Below are positions 14,931 through 22,852 of a stretch of 42,179 nt of DNA, piece after piece. The stretch spans positions 1 through 42,179 of the forward strand of contig NZ_BMRK01000031.1 in the NCBI RefSeq assembly GCF_014648595.1. Direction: 5' to 3'. The position numbers were made by a program, and so were the translations under genes. This DNA comes from Nocardioides luteus (lineage in GTDB: Bacteria > Actinomycetota > Actinomycetes > Propionibacteriales > Nocardioidaceae). The first letter of the stretch is position 1; the number at the start of each line of letters is the position of its first letter. The notes beneath the pieces were generated by a model that was not told the DNA's origin, did not search any database, and worked only from the letters and a program-made list of their open reading frames with translations.

Positions 14931-15869
14931 GTGAGTGACGAATCCTCAGAGCCCGGGGTGGTGCTGGCCGTGGCCGTGGGCCGCAGCCGCAGCCAGGCGG
15001 CGGTCTTCGACCTCGCCGGACGCGAGCTGGCCGGTGACACCCGTGACCACGAGGTCGGCATCTCCGCCGAGGCGCTGATGCCCGAGATCGTCGAGCGGCT
15101 GACCAAGATGGTGACCTCGATCGACCTGCCGGTGCTGGCGACCGGGATGAGCCTGCCCGGTGTGGTCAACCCCGATCTCGGGATGAGCATCGACACCCCG
15201 GCGATGGGTGGCTGGGACGGCGTCCAGCTGGCTCCCTACTTCGCCTCGCTGACCGACGCGCCCCTGATCCTCGCCCACGACGCGCACGCGCTGGCCCGCT
15301 CGGAGCTCTTCAACTCCGACCACGTCGTACGCAACGCGCTGGTCGTCAAGGCCTCCACCGGCCTCGGCCTCGGCATCATCACCGACGGCAAGGTCGTCAC
15401 CGGCGCGCTCGGCGCGGCCGGCGAGATCGGCCACACCCGCATCGACGCCGCCGGCGACCGGCCCTGCCGCTGCGGCTCGACCGGCTGCCTGGAGACGGTC
15501 GCCTCCGGCTGGGCGCTGGCCCAGCGGCTCACCGACTCCGGTGTCCCCGCCGGCCACGTGCGCGACCTGGTCGCCGCCGCGCTCGCCGGCGATGCCGTCG
15601 CGCGCGGGCTGCTGCGCGAGGGCGGGCGCCAGCTCGGTGAGGTGGTGGCCACGGCCGTCAACCTGCTCAACCCGGAGGTCGTCGTCATCGGCGGCGACAT
15701 GGCCGGCGCCTTCGACCTCTACACCGCCGGCGTGCGGGAGAGCGTCTACGCCCGCGCCAACCCGATCGCGACCCGCGAGCTCACGTTCATGGCTCAGCTG
15801 CACGGAGACTCCTCCGGCCTGGTCGGCTGCGCCGCGATGGCCATCGAGTCGCTGACCGACGCGCAATGA
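14931..15869 (+). CDS. ROK family protein with altered N-terminal phosphate loop
   Basis: ROK proteins are sugar kinases or sugar-responsive repressors. The 312-residue product has no N-terminal helix-turn-helix, so it belongs to the kinase-like group. The ROK signature is present: GAAGEIGHTRID followed by the zinc motif CRCGSTGCLE, and the catalytic-base region LILAHDAHALA keeps an Asp. The first strand, normally DxGGT for ATP binding, reads LAVAVGRSRSQAAVFD, lacking the Asp and the GGT. Kinase activity is therefore doubtful, and a binding or sensor role is possible. Its last bases overlap the lrgA-like start (ATGA), so it is translationally coupled to the LrgAB-type transporter pair. Confidence 0.82.
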   Translation: MSDESSEPGVVLAVAVGRSRSQAAVFDLAGRELAGDTRDHEVGISAEALMPEIVERLTKMVTSIDLPVLATGMSLPGVVNPDLGMSIDTPAMGGWDGVQLAPYFASLTDAPLILAHDAHALARSELFNSDHVVRNALVVKASTGLGLGIITDGKVVTGALGAAGEIGHTRIDAAGDRPCRCGSTGCLETVASGWALAQRLTDSGVPAGHVRDLVAAALAGDAVARGLLREGGRQLGEVVATAVNLLNPEVVVIGGDMAGAFDLYTAGVRESVYARANPIATRELTFMAQLHGDSSGLVGCAAMAIESLTDAQ

Positions 15870-16255
15870 TCGTCGGCCTGCTCTGGCTTCTCGGATGCCA
15901 GCTGGCCGGAACCGCGATCGCCGAGCTCACCGGGATCCCCGTCCCGGGCCCCGTGGTGGGGATGCTGCTGCTCTTCATCGTGCTGGTCGTGCGCCGCCGC
16001 GACGGCGAGAGCGACCCGGTCATCCAGGTCGGTGACTACTTCCTCTCCCACCTGCAGCTCTTCTTCGTCCCGGCCGGCGTCGGCGTCATCGTCTACCTCG
16101 CCTTCATCCGCGACGCGGTCGCGCCGATCGTCGTCGCCCTGCTCGGCTCCTGGCTGCTCGGCCTGGCCACCGTGGGGTGGGTGCTGAGCCTGTTCCTCCG
16201 TCGCCTCTCCGAGTCCGCCGGCACCGAAGGTGCTCCCGGGGAGGAGATCGAGTGA
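15866..16255 (+). CDS. lrgA: CidA/LrgA family membrane protein
   Basis: A 129-residue membrane protein with four hydrophobic segments and the family motif GIPVPGPVVGMLLLF near residue 25. LrgA/CidA proteins pair with LrgB/CidB. In Bacillus the equivalent pair works as a pyruvate transporter, and in staphylococci the family was linked to murein hydrolase export. The start ATG overlaps the ROK stop by 4 nt, and its stop overlaps the next GTG by 4 nt, showing a tightly coupled operon. Confidence 0.88.
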   Translation: MIVGLLWLLGCQLAGTAIAELTGIPVPGPVVGMLLLFIVLVVRRRDGESDPVIQVGDYFLSHLQLFFVPAGVGVIVYLAFIRDAVAPIVVALLGSWLLGLATVGWVLSLFLRRLSESAGTEGAPGEEIE

Positions 16256-16929
16256 GCACGATCCTGTGGCTGTTCGTGACGGTGGCCGCGTACGAGCTGG
16301 GGCGGTGGCTGCGCAAGCGGACCCACTCACCGCTCGCCCAGCCCGCCGCGGTGGCGATCGTGATCGTCGGTGCCCTGATGACGGTCAGCGGCACGAGCTA
16401 CGACGACTACGCCGACGCCACCGCGCTGATCACCTTCCTGCTCGGCCCGGCGACCGTGGCGCTGGCGATCCCGCTCTATCACCAGGTGGCCCGGCTGAAG
16501 GGGCTGCTGGTGCCGGTGCTGGTGGCGCTGACCGCCGGCGCGGTGGTCTCGATGGTGAGCGGCATCCTGCTGGTGCGCTGGCTCGGTGGCAGCGAGGTGC
16601 TGGAGCGGACGATGGCGACCAAGTCGGTCACCGCGCCCGTGACGATCGCGCTCGCCGAGCGGCTCGGCGGCTACCCGGAGCTGTCGGCCTGCTTCGCGAT
16701 CGTGATCGGCATCGTCGGCGCGATGATCGCACCGCGCGTGCTCGACCTGTTGGGGATCCGTGACCGGCGAGCTCGCGGCATCGCGGTCGGCGCGGTCTCG
16801 CACGGCATCGGCACCGCCCGGATGCTGGAGGAGAGCCCGGTCGAAGGTGCGTTCTCCGGCCTGGCGATGGGACTGACCGCGGTTGTGACATGTCTCCTGC
16901 TCCCGCTCGTGGCGTACGTCCTCCACTGA
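16252..16929 (+). CDS. lrgB: LrgB/CidB family membrane protein
   Basis: The 225-residue partner of the preceding protein, with six to seven membrane segments. Family landmarks are TFLLGPATVALAIPLY, KSVTAPVTIALAE and VGAVSHGIGTARML. GTG 16252 overlaps the lrgA stop (GTGA) and is the natural start; an upstream extension only shadows lrgA. With the ROK-like protein it may form a carboxylate or sugar-derived metabolite import unit with its own sensor, which is inference from context. Confidence 0.9.
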   Translation: MSTILWLFVTVAAYELGRWLRKRTHSPLAQPAAVAIVIVGALMTVSGTSYDDYADATALITFLLGPATVALAIPLYHQVARLKGLLVPVLVALTAGAVVSMVSGILLVRWLGGSEVLERTMATKSVTAPVTIALAERLGGYPELSACFAIVIGIVGAMIAPRVLDLLGIRDRRARGIAVGAVSHGIGTARMLEESPVEGAFSGLAMGLTAVVTCLLLPLVAYVLH

Positions 16930-16943
16930 CCTGATCCACGCCT

Positions 16944-16949
16944 TAACGT
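16944..16949 (+). promoter_or_regulatory. -10 box of amidase gene (leaderless)
   Basis: TAACGT lies 7 nt before ATG 16957, 15 bp after the lrgB stop, with no ribosome-binding site. Confidence 0.5.
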
Positions 16950-16956
16950 TGGACTC

Positions 16957-18387
16957 ATGGCTCGAGTCCACGCCTTCACCGACGACGTGCTCGGCACCCT
17001 CGACGCGGTCGGGGTCGCCGAGGCTCTGCGTCGCGGCGACTTCAGCACCCGGGAGGCGGTCGAGGCGTCCATCGCCCGGATCGAGGCGGTCGACCCGGCG
17101 CTCGGCGGGATGGCCTACCGCACGTTCGACCGGGCGCGGGTCCAGGCGCGAGCTCCGCGCGCGGGCTTCTTCGCCGGGGTGCCCACGCTGATCAAGGACA
17201 ACACCGACGTCGCCGGCGTGCCCACCCGCAACGGCACCGACTCCTACGTGATGCCGCCCGCCTCCCGCAACGGCGAGATGACCAAGCTGCTCTTCAAGCT
17301 CGGGCTGCTCTCGCTGGGCAAGACCCAGCTCTCCGAGTTCGGCTTCTCGGGCACCGCCGAGCACGCCCGCCTCGGCGCGGTGCGCAACCCGTGGGACACC
17401 GGCCGGGTGGCTGGCGCGTCCTCGGCCGGCTCGGGGGCGCTGGTGGCGGCCGGGGCGGTGCCGCTCGCCCACGGCAACGACGGCGGCGGCTCGATCCGGA
17501 TCCCGGCCGGCGCCTGCGGCCTGGTCGGCCTCAAGCCGACCCGCGACCGACTGCCGCAGGACCCGCTCTACGGGTTGCTGCCGCTCAAGATCGTCACCGA
17601 CGGGGTGCTGACCCGGTCCGTACGCGACACCGCCGCCTTCTTCCGGGAGGCCGAGAAGGCCCACCACACCTCACTGCCGCCGATCGGCGACGTCACCGGC
17701 CCGGGGTCGAAGCGACTGCGCTTCGCCGTCTACACCGGCGCGCTGGGGCGGGAGGCCAGCCCCGAGGTCGCCGACCTGACGCTGAAGACCGCCGCGGTGC
17801 TCGAGGAGCTCGGTCACACCGTCGAGACCGTGGCGCCGCCGGTCCCCGAGACCTTCGCCGACGACTTCGTCCTCTACTGGGGCACCCTCGCGGTCGCGCT
17901 GGTCAACGCCGGCCCGCTCCGCGGCAAGACCTGGGACCGGAAGCGCCTCGACAACCTCACCGTCGGCCTGGCGCAGCACACGATCAAGAACGCCAAGTAC
18001 GTGCCCGCCGCCATCGTCCGGCTCCGCAAGGCCCAGGCGATCGCGGAGGGGTTCCACGCTGCGTACGACGTCGTCCTGACGCCGACCGTCGCCCACGAGA
18101 CCCCGGAGCTCGGCCGGCTGGCGCCGAGCCAGGCCTACGACCTGGTGATGAAGCGGCTGATGGACTGGGTCGCGTTCACCCCGTGGCAGAACGTCACCGG
18201 AGGTCCAGCGGTGTCGCTGCCCGTGCAGCAGACCCTGGCCGGGCTGCCGCAGGGGATGATGTTCGGGGCGGCTCCGGGACGCGAGCGAATGCTGCTCGAG
18301 CTCTCCTACGAGCTCGAGGAAGCGATGGGATTCGCTCCCATCTGGGAGCCGGATCGGGCTGCCGAGGACCCCTCTGACCTGGGATGA
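16957..18387 (+). CDS. Amidase signature family hydrolase
   Basis: The 476-residue product carries the complete Ser-cisSer-Lys triad: the Lys in LIKDNTDVAG, the cis-Ser in GASSAGSGALVAAG, and the nucleophile in GGGSIRIPAGACGLVGLKPT. Members hydrolyse amides of many kinds; the bacterial set includes aryl-acylamidases and the GatA subunit. No gatB or gatC is nearby and the chain is typical of stand-alone amidases, so GatA is unlikely. No signal peptide; probably cytoplasmic. It has its own leaderless promoter and is followed by the tRNA promoter. Confidence 0.88.
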   Translation: MARVHAFTDDVLGTLDAVGVAEALRRGDFSTREAVEASIARIEAVDPALGGMAYRTFDRARVQARAPRAGFFAGVPTLIKDNTDVAGVPTRNGTDSYVMPPASRNGEMTKLLFKLGLLSLGKTQLSEFGFSGTAEHARLGAVRNPWDTGRVAGASSAGSGALVAAGAVPLAHGNDGGGSIRIPAGACGLVGLKPTRDRLPQDPLYGLLPLKIVTDGVLTRSVRDTAAFFREAEKAHHTSLPPIGDVTGPGSKRLRFAVYTGALGREASPEVADLTLKTAAVLEELGHTVETVAPPVPETFADDFVLYWGTLAVALVNAGPLRGKTWDRKRLDNLTVGLAQHTIKNAKYVPAAIVRLRKAQAIAEGFHAAYDVVLTPTVAHETPELGRLAPSQAYDLVMKRLMDWVAFTPWQNVTGGPAVSLPVQQTLAGLPQGMMFGAAPGRERMLLELSYELEEAMGFAPIWEPDRAAEDPSDLG

Positions 18388-18418
18388 TGTGGCTCTCGCG
18401 GAGAGGGGTCGCCTCGAT

Positions 18419-18447
18419 TTGTTGCGTATGGCGGCGTGCCGTAATGT
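18419..18447 (+). promoter_or_regulatory. Promoter of tRNA-Thr
   Basis: TTGTTG (18419-18424) and TAATGT (18442-18447) are separated by 17 bp and lie 13 bp before the tRNA. This is a good sigma-70-type promoter that could also serve the tRNA-Met and rpmG downstream. Confidence 0.65.
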
Positions 18448-18460
18448 TCTCTCACGCAAC

Positions 18461-18533
18461 GCCCCTTTAGCTCAGTCGGCAGAGCGTCTCCATGGTAAGG
18501 AGAAGGTCTACGGTTCGATTCCGTAAAGGGGCT
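18461..18533 (+). tRNA. tRNA-Thr (GGT)
   Basis: A full cloverleaf. The acceptor GCCCCTT pairs with AAGGGGC (18526-18532), the anticodon stem TCTCC/GGAGA holds loop ATGGTAA with anticodon GGT, and the T-arm is TACGG-TTCGATT-CCGTA. No CCA is encoded. Confidence 0.96.
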
Positions 18534-18583
18534 CTGGAGTTCGGGACCCGCAGCAGGAATGTTGCGGGCCTGATTCCTGTTGA

Positions 18584-18657
18584 GGCGGGGTAGCTCAGGC
18601 GGTTAGAGCGCACGACTCATAATCGTGAGGTCGCGGGTTCGATCCCCGCCCCCGCTA
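18584..18657 (+). tRNA. tRNA-Met (CAT)
   Basis: The anticodon stem CACGA/TCGTG holds loop CTCATAA with anticodon CAT, and the T-arm is GCGGG-TTCGATC-CCCGC. The acceptor GGCGGGG pairs with CCCCGCT with a G-T first pair. A position just before rpmG and after tRNA-Thr is typical of the elongator tRNA-Met in Actinobacteria; a tRNA-Ile2 with modified CAT is less likely. Confidence 0.93.
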
Positions 18658-18703
18658 CCGCCAAAGACCGCATCACCTCGATCAGCACCGTAAGGACTCT
18701 CCC

Positions 18704-18874
18704 GTGGCCAGCAAGAGCAGCGACGTTCGCCCGAAGATCACCCTCGCTTGCACCGAGTGCAAGGAGCGGAACTACATCTCGAAGAAGAACCGTCGGAACG
18801 ACCCCGACCGGATCGAGCTCAACAAGTACTGCCCGCGTTGCCGCAAGCACACCGCGCACCGCGAGACCCGCTGA
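18704..18874 (+). CDS. rpmG: 50S ribosomal protein L33
   Basis: A 56-residue L33 starting at GTG 18704 ([20 protein letters not shown]). It keeps both CxxC zinc motifs (CTEC near 16 and CPRC near 43), so this is the zinc-binding form. Together with the two tRNAs and the following hadAB genes it reproduces the mycobacterial rpmG2-hadA-hadB order. A strong hairpin terminator follows. Confidence 0.96.
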   Translation: MASKSSDVRPKITLACTECKERNYISKKNRRNDPDRIELNKYCPRCRKHTAHRETR

Positions 18875-18916
18875 TCCTGCACTTCACAGTAAGAGCGCGA
18901 CGCTGATCAGCGCTCC

Positions 18917-18968
18917 GAACGCCCCGCCCCCGCCACTGAGTTCCAGATGGCCGAGAGGCGGGGCGTTC
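18917..18968 (+). terminator. rpmG terminator
   Basis: GAACGCCCCGCC (18917-18928) pairs with GGCGGGGCGTTC (18957-18968) and is followed by the T-rich GTCATTTT. Confidence 0.8.
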
Positions 18969-18976
18969 GTCATTTT

Positions 18977-19090
18977 GCCGAGACGTCGCGCCGGTCGGCC
19001 GAGACGTCGCCTACGTCGGCCGAATGGTCAGCCGGTTGCCGCCTCGGCCGACGTACGTGACGCCTCGGCCGACGCGGGCGACTTCTCGGC
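18977..19090. repeat. 21-bp-periodic palindromic array (locus A)
   Basis: Three GCCGA(G) half-sites start at 18977, 18998 and 19019, exactly 21 bp apart. Three inverted CTCGGC half-sites follow at 19043, 19064 and 19085, also 21 bp apart. All pairs share one centre at 19033.5. The full unit reads roughly GTCGGCCGAGACGTCGCC plus 3 nt. The two 51-nt arms are mostly complementary, so RNA could also form a long stem. The last unit overlaps the likely -35 region of hadA. A second copy with the same geometry lies at 39267-39359. Confidence 0.85.
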
Positions 19091-19097
19091 AGGCCAT

Positions 19098-19103
19098 TAG
19101 AGT
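19098..19103 (+). promoter_or_regulatory. -10 box of hadA (leaderless)
   Basis: TAGAGT lies 7 nt before ATG 19111, with no Shine-Dalgarno sequence. The -35 would fall inside the last units of the palindromic array. Confidence 0.5.
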
Positions 19104-19110
19104 TGGCCGC

Positions 19111-19518
19111 ATGGCAGTTGATGGGTCGCTCGTAGGGCGCGTGTTTCCTCCGACCAGGCCCTATCGGGTCACCGACGAGAAGGTGCGGGAGTTCGCTGCC
19201 GCCACCGGCGTGGGCTGGGAGAGCGGTGACCCGGTCCCGGCGACGTTCCCGATCGTGCTCGCCTTCGATGCGATGAACGCCTTCCTCGACGAGGTCGAGG
19301 TCGAGCTGTCGCGGATCGTCCACGGCGAGCAGAAGTTCTCCTACACCCGTCCGATCGCGCCCGGCGACGTGCTGACCGCGACCCTGAGCGTGGCGTCGGT
19401 GCGGCAGATCGGCGGCAACGACATCATCGGCACCGTCTCCGAGATCACCGACGACTCCGGCGCTGTCGTGTGCACCACCTCGGCCACCCTGGTCCACCGA
19501 GCGGCGGAGGTCGCCTGA
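19111..19518 (+). CDS. hadA: HadA-like (R)-hydratase subunit, MaoC N-terminal type
   Basis: A 135-residue hot-dog-fold protein like the HadA subunit of the FAS-II 3-hydroxyacyl-ACP dehydratase. It has the structural helix (PATFPIVLAFDAMNAFLDE) and the FSYTRPIAPGDVLTATLSV strand region but lacks the catalytic Asp/His hydratase motif, as expected for HadA. The next gene supplies that motif, and the stop and start overlap (TGATG), so a heterodimer is likely. Nocardioidaceae are not known for mycolic acids, so the substrate is probably an ordinary acyl chain. The start is fixed by the leaderless promoter. Confidence 0.88.
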   Translation: MAVDGSLVGRVFPPTRPYRVTDEKVREFAAATGVGWESGDPVPATFPIVLAFDAMNAFLDEVEVELSRIVHGEQKFSYTRPIAPGDVLTATLSVASVRQIGGNDIIGTVSEITDDSGAVVCTTSATLVHRAAEVA

Positions 19519-19916
19519 TGACGCTGGAAGCGGGAGCCGAGCTGGCTCCGAAGACCTACCCCGTGACCCGGGCGTCGCTGGTGCGCTACGCGGGAGCGAG
19601 CGGCGACTTCAACCCGATCCACTGGTCCGACCGGGTCGCCACCGCCGTCGGTCTCCCCGGCGTGATCGCCCACGGCATGTTCACGATGGCGCTGGTCGCC
19701 CGGGCCGTCTCGGAGTGGACCGACGGTGCCGAGGTCGTCGACCTCGGCGCCAAGTTCACCAACCCCGTGGTCGTCCCCGACGACGACGAGGGCACCACCG
19801 TGACCGTCAGCGGCACCGTGAAGTCCGTCGAGGGCGGCCTCGCGACGATCGCCCTGACCGTGGTCTCCGGCGACCAGAAGGTCCTCGGCATGCCGAAGGT
19901 CTCCGTACGTGTCTGA
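19518..19916 (+). CDS. hadB: HadB-like (R)-hydratase catalytic subunit, MaoC family
   Basis: The 132-residue MaoC-type dehydratase has the hydratase-2 motif SGDFNPIHWSD followed by PGVIAHGMFTM. The Asp and His of this motif catalyse reversible dehydration of (R)-3-hydroxyacyl thioesters. ATG 19518 overlaps the hadA stop by one base, and its own end overlaps murB by 8 nt. Together with HadA it matches the mycobacterial HadAB pair in sequence type and position; a hadC equivalent is not present here. Confidence 0.9.
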   Translation: MTLEAGAELAPKTYPVTRASLVRYAGASGDFNPIHWSDRVATAVGLPGVIAHGMFTMALVARAVSEWTDGAEVVDLGAKFTNPVVVPDDDEGTTVTVSGTVKSVEGGLATIALTVVSGDQKVLGMPKVSVRV

Positions 19917-20928
19917 GCTGCTCTCCCACCACACCACGTTCCATCTCGGCGGTCCCGCGGCGGAGTTCGTCACCGCGACCACCGAGGAGCAGATCATCCA
20001 GGCCGTGACCGCGGCCGACGCCGCCGGGACGGACGTGCTCGTCCTCGGCGGCGGCAGCAACCTGGTCGTCGCCGACGCCGGCTTCGCCGGCACGGTCGTC
20101 AAGCTCGCCACCACGGGCGTGACGCCGGTCCCCGCCGACGACGGGGCGATGCTCGTCACCGTGGCCGCCGGCGAGACCTGGGACGACTTCGTGGCTACCG
20201 CCGTCGACAAGGGCTGGAGCGGGATCGAGGCGCTCTCCGGCATCCCCGGGAGCGTGGGCGCCACCCCGATCCAGAACGTCGGTGCGTACGGTCAGGACGT
20301 CTCCCAGACCATCACCTCGGTCAAGGTCTTCGACCGCCAGCTCCGCGGCCCACGCACCTTCACCGCCGAGGAGTGCCGCTTCGGTTACCGCTGGTCGCGG
20401 TTCAAGGCCGAGCCCGACCGCCACGTCGTCCTCGAGGTGACCTTCCGCCTCGGCACCGACGGCGCCACCGGCTCCCCGATCGCCTACGCCCAGCTCGCCG
20501 GCGCCCTCGGCGTCGGGCAGGGCACCCGGGTGCCGTCCAAGCAGATCCGCGAGGCCGTCCTGGCGCTGCGCCGCAGCAAGGGCATGGTCATCGACGAGGC
20601 CGATCACGACACCTGGTCGGCGGGCTCGTTCTTCACCAACCCTGTCGTTGCCCCCGAGGACGTCCCCGACGGCGCCCCCGCCTACCCCCAGCCCGACGGC
20701 ACCGTGAAGACCTCCGCCGCCTGGCTCATCGACCACGCCGGCTTCACCAAGGGCCACGGCAACTCCCGCGTCGCCCTCTCGACCAAGCACACCCTCGCCC
20801 TCACCAACCGCGGCGACGGCACCACCGAGGACCTGCTCGCCCTGGCGAGAGAGGTACGCGACGGGGTCGAGGCGGCGTACGGCATCGTCCTCGTCAACGA
20901 GCCCGTCATGCTCGGCGTGGAGCTCTAG
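19909..20928 (+). CDS. murB: UDP-N-acetylenolpyruvoylglucosamine reductase
   Basis: MurB makes UDP-N-acetylmuramate with NADPH and FAD, the second committed step of peptidoglycan synthesis. The 339-residue product shows the FAD-binding motifs LVLGGGSNLVVAD and IPGSVGATPIQNVGAYGQD. The catalytic Ser region is AGSFFTNPVV, and the C-terminus contains AAWLIDHAGF and HGNSRVALSTKH. GTG 19909 overlaps hadB by 8 nt, and the protein starts directly at LLSHHTTFHLGGPA, as in short actinobacterial MurB. The 3' end overlaps the convergent response regulator gene by 23 nt. Confidence 0.95.
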   Translation: MSELLSHHTTFHLGGPAAEFVTATTEEQIIQAVTAADAAGTDVLVLGGGSNLVVADAGFAGTVVKLATTGVTPVPADDGAMLVTVAAGETWDDFVATAVDKGWSGIEALSGIPGSVGATPIQNVGAYGQDVSQTITSVKVFDRQLRGPRTFTAEECRFGYRWSRFKAEPDRHVVLEVTFRLGTDGATGSPIAYAQLAGALGVGQGTRVPSKQIREAVLALRRSKGMVIDEADHDTWSAGSFFTNPVVAPEDVPDGAPAYPQPDGTVKTSAAWLIDHAGFTKGHGNSRVALSTKHTLALTNRGDGTTEDLLALAREVRDGVEAAYGIVLVNEPVMLGVEL

Positions 20929-21577
20929 GGGAGACCAGCCCCGACTCATACGCCACGACCACGAGCTGCGCCCGGTCGCGCGCGTGCAGCTTGGTCATCG
21001 CCCGGTGGATGTGCGTCTTGGCCGTCAGCACGCTGATCACCATCGCCTCGGCGACCTCGTCGTTGGTGTGTCCGCGGGCGACCAGGGCGACCGCCTCGCG
21101 CTCCCGGTTGGTGAGCTCCTCGAGACCCTGCGGGGCCTCGGTGGGAGAGGGCTGGCTGACGTAGTGGTCGATCAGGGTGCGGGTCACCGACGGCGCGAGG
21201 AGGGCGTCGCCTCGGGCCGCGACCCGGACCGCCTGCACGAAGTCCTCCGGCTGGACGTCCTTGACGAGGAAGCCGGCTGCGCCGGCGCGCAGCGCCTCCA
21301 GGACGTACTCGTCCATGCCGTAGTTGGTCAGGATGACGACGTGGACACCGTACAGGGACGGGTCGCCCGCGATCCGTCGGGTCGCCTCGAGCCCGTCGGC
21401 CACCGGCATCTGGATGTCGATCATCGCCACGTCCGGACGGTGCTCGCGGGCGAGCGTGACCGCCTGCAGCCCGTCACCTGCCTCGGCGACCACCTCGATG
21501 TCGTCCTCGATGTCGAGGAGCGCTCGGAAACCGCTGCGGATGAGCGGCTGGTCGTCGACGAGGAGCACCCGGATCAC
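20906..21577 (-). CDS. NarL/LuxR-type response regulator
   Basis: The 223-residue response regulator has a receiver domain with D8/D9, phospho-acceptor D54 (VAMIDIQMP) and Lys in GFLVKDVQP. Its C-terminal LuxR helix-turn-helix reads LTNREREAVALVARGHTNDEVAEAM, then SVLTAKTHIHRAMTKL. ATG 21577 overlaps the kinase stop at 21574 by 4 nt, so the pair is co-translated. The divergent small membrane-protein gene at 22853 is a possible target. It is distinct from the system at 6603-8499. Confidence 0.93.
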   Translation of the reverse strand: MIRVLLVDDQPLIRSGFRALLDIEDDIEVVAEAGDGLQAVTLAREHRPDVAMIDIQMPVADGLEATRRIAGDPSLYGVHVVILTNYGMDEYVLEALRAGAAGFLVKDVQPEDFVQAVRVAARGDALLAPSVTRTLIDHYVSQPSPTEAPQGLEELTNREREAVALVARGHTNDEVAEAMVISVLTAKTHIHRAMTKLHARDRAQLVVVAYESGLVSPRAPRRA

Positions 21578-22683
21578 GGCGTACGCTCCACCGGCAGCCG
21601 CGCCTCGACCAGGAACCCGCCCTCGTCGCGGGGCCGGGAGCGGAGCTCTCCGCCGAGGGCGGAGACGCGTTCGTGCATGCCGAGCAGGCCGACGCCGGGC
21701 TCGGTCGACGCAGAGGCGCCGGTGCCGTCGTCCTCGACCCGGATGGCGAGCGAGTCGGGTCGATGGTCGATGTGGACGAGCGCGGTCGTCGCTGCGGCAT
21801 GACGGGTCACGTTGGTCAGGGCCTCCTGGACGATCCGGTAGGCCGTACGGCCCACCGCGACCGGCACCGCGCCGGCATGGCCGTCGACGCTCAGCGTGAC
21901 CTGGAGACCGGCAGCACCGGCGGACCCCACCAGGTCACGTACGTCCTCGAGCCCCCGCGGCGGGTCGCGGTCGTCGTCGCGCAGCGCCGTGAGCGTCGCC
22001 CGCAGCTCCCGGGCAGCCTCGCGTCCCGCCTCCCGGATCGCCAGCAGCGACTCGGGGACCTCGTCGCCGCGCCGCTGGGCGACGTGGACCGCAGCCTCCG
22101 ACTGCACCTTGATCACCGAGATCTGATGGGTGAGCGAGTCGTGCAGCTCGCGGGCGATGTGCAGGCGCTCGTCGTCGGCCCGGCGCTGCGCTGCTGCTTC
22201 CCGGGTGCGCTCGGCCTCGTCGGCACGCTGCTCGGCCTGGCGCAGCGCCTCGCCGGCGGCTCCGGCCGCGATCAGCCACGCGATCTCGAGCGCCCCGCGC
22301 GCCTGCTCGGAGGCCGCCCCGAGGTCGCCGGTGGACGCGTAGGCCACCAGGACCAACCCGCTCTGCATCAGCACCGCCGCGACGACGGTGACCAGCCGGT
22401 GTCCCTCCCGCACCGCTGCGTAGACCGCCACGAGGAACGCGATCACGGCCACGTCCAGACCGAGCCCCTGGAACACCAGGCCGCAGCCGCCGCTCGCGAG
22501 CAGGACCGCGACCGGAGCCCGGCGGCGGACCACCAGCAGCAACCCGCTCGCGACCAGGGCGGCGTAGGCGACAGGCTCATCGGCGGGCCCGGGGTGGTCC
22601 CCGCCCAGGGCAGCGGCCAGCTGGGCCAGGGCCACTCCCGCGCCGATGACCCAGTCCACGACCGTGATCCGCCGCCTGGCCAT
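21574..22683 (-). CDS. NarL-type sensor histidine kinase
   Basis: The 369-residue partner of the preceding regulator. Four to five hydrophobic segments occupy residues 10-145, a coiled-coil region follows (146-172), then HisKA_3 with phospho-acceptor His181 in ARELHDSLTHQ. The HATPase domain has EALTNVTRHA, VEDDGTG and GLLGMHERVSALGG. The ELHDSLTHQIS form is usual for DesK/LiaS-like actinobacterial kinases, many of which sense envelope stress; the actual signal is not visible. ATG 22683 has a TATCCT box 6 nt upstream. Confidence 0.92.
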   Translation of the reverse strand: MARRRITVVDWVIGAGVALAQLAAALGGDHPGPADEPVAYAALVASGLLLVVRRRAPVAVLLASGGCGLVFQGLGLDVAVIAFLVAVYAAVREGHRLVTVVAAVLMQSGLVLVAYASTGDLGAASEQARGALEIAWLIAAGAAGEALRQAEQRADEAERTREAAAQRRADDERLHIARELHDSLTHQISVIKVQSEAAVHVAQRRGDEVPESLLAIREAGREAARELRATLTALRDDDRDPPRGLEDVRDLVGSAGAAGLQVTLSVDGHAGAVPVAVGRTAYRIVQEALTNVTRHAAATTALVHIDHRPDSLAIRVEDDGTGASASTEPGVGLLGMHERVSALGGELRSRPRDEGGFLVEARLPVERTP

Positions 22684-22689
22684 GCGAGC

Positions 22690-22695
22690 AGGATA
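22690..22695 (-). promoter_or_regulatory. -10 box of second two-component system (leaderless)
   Basis: On the minus strand TATCCT lies 6 nt before ATG 22683, with no Shine-Dalgarno sequence between. Confidence 0.5.
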
Positions 22696-22852
22696 TGCCC
22701 ACCGCCCGGCTCGCGAGTCCGTCTCGCGCAGGACTTCCGACTACCACGGATGCAGTAGCGGCGGCGCCGAAGAGTCCACGTCAGCAGGACGACATCGGAG
22801 CGCGGCTCCGAGACGATCGAAGTGTCAACGGAACTCGTGGAAGGAGCCTCAG

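Noticed and set aside
16957-18387. GatA subunit of the amidotransferase
   Set aside because: No gatB or gatC adjoins it, and the sequence fits stand-alone amidases better.
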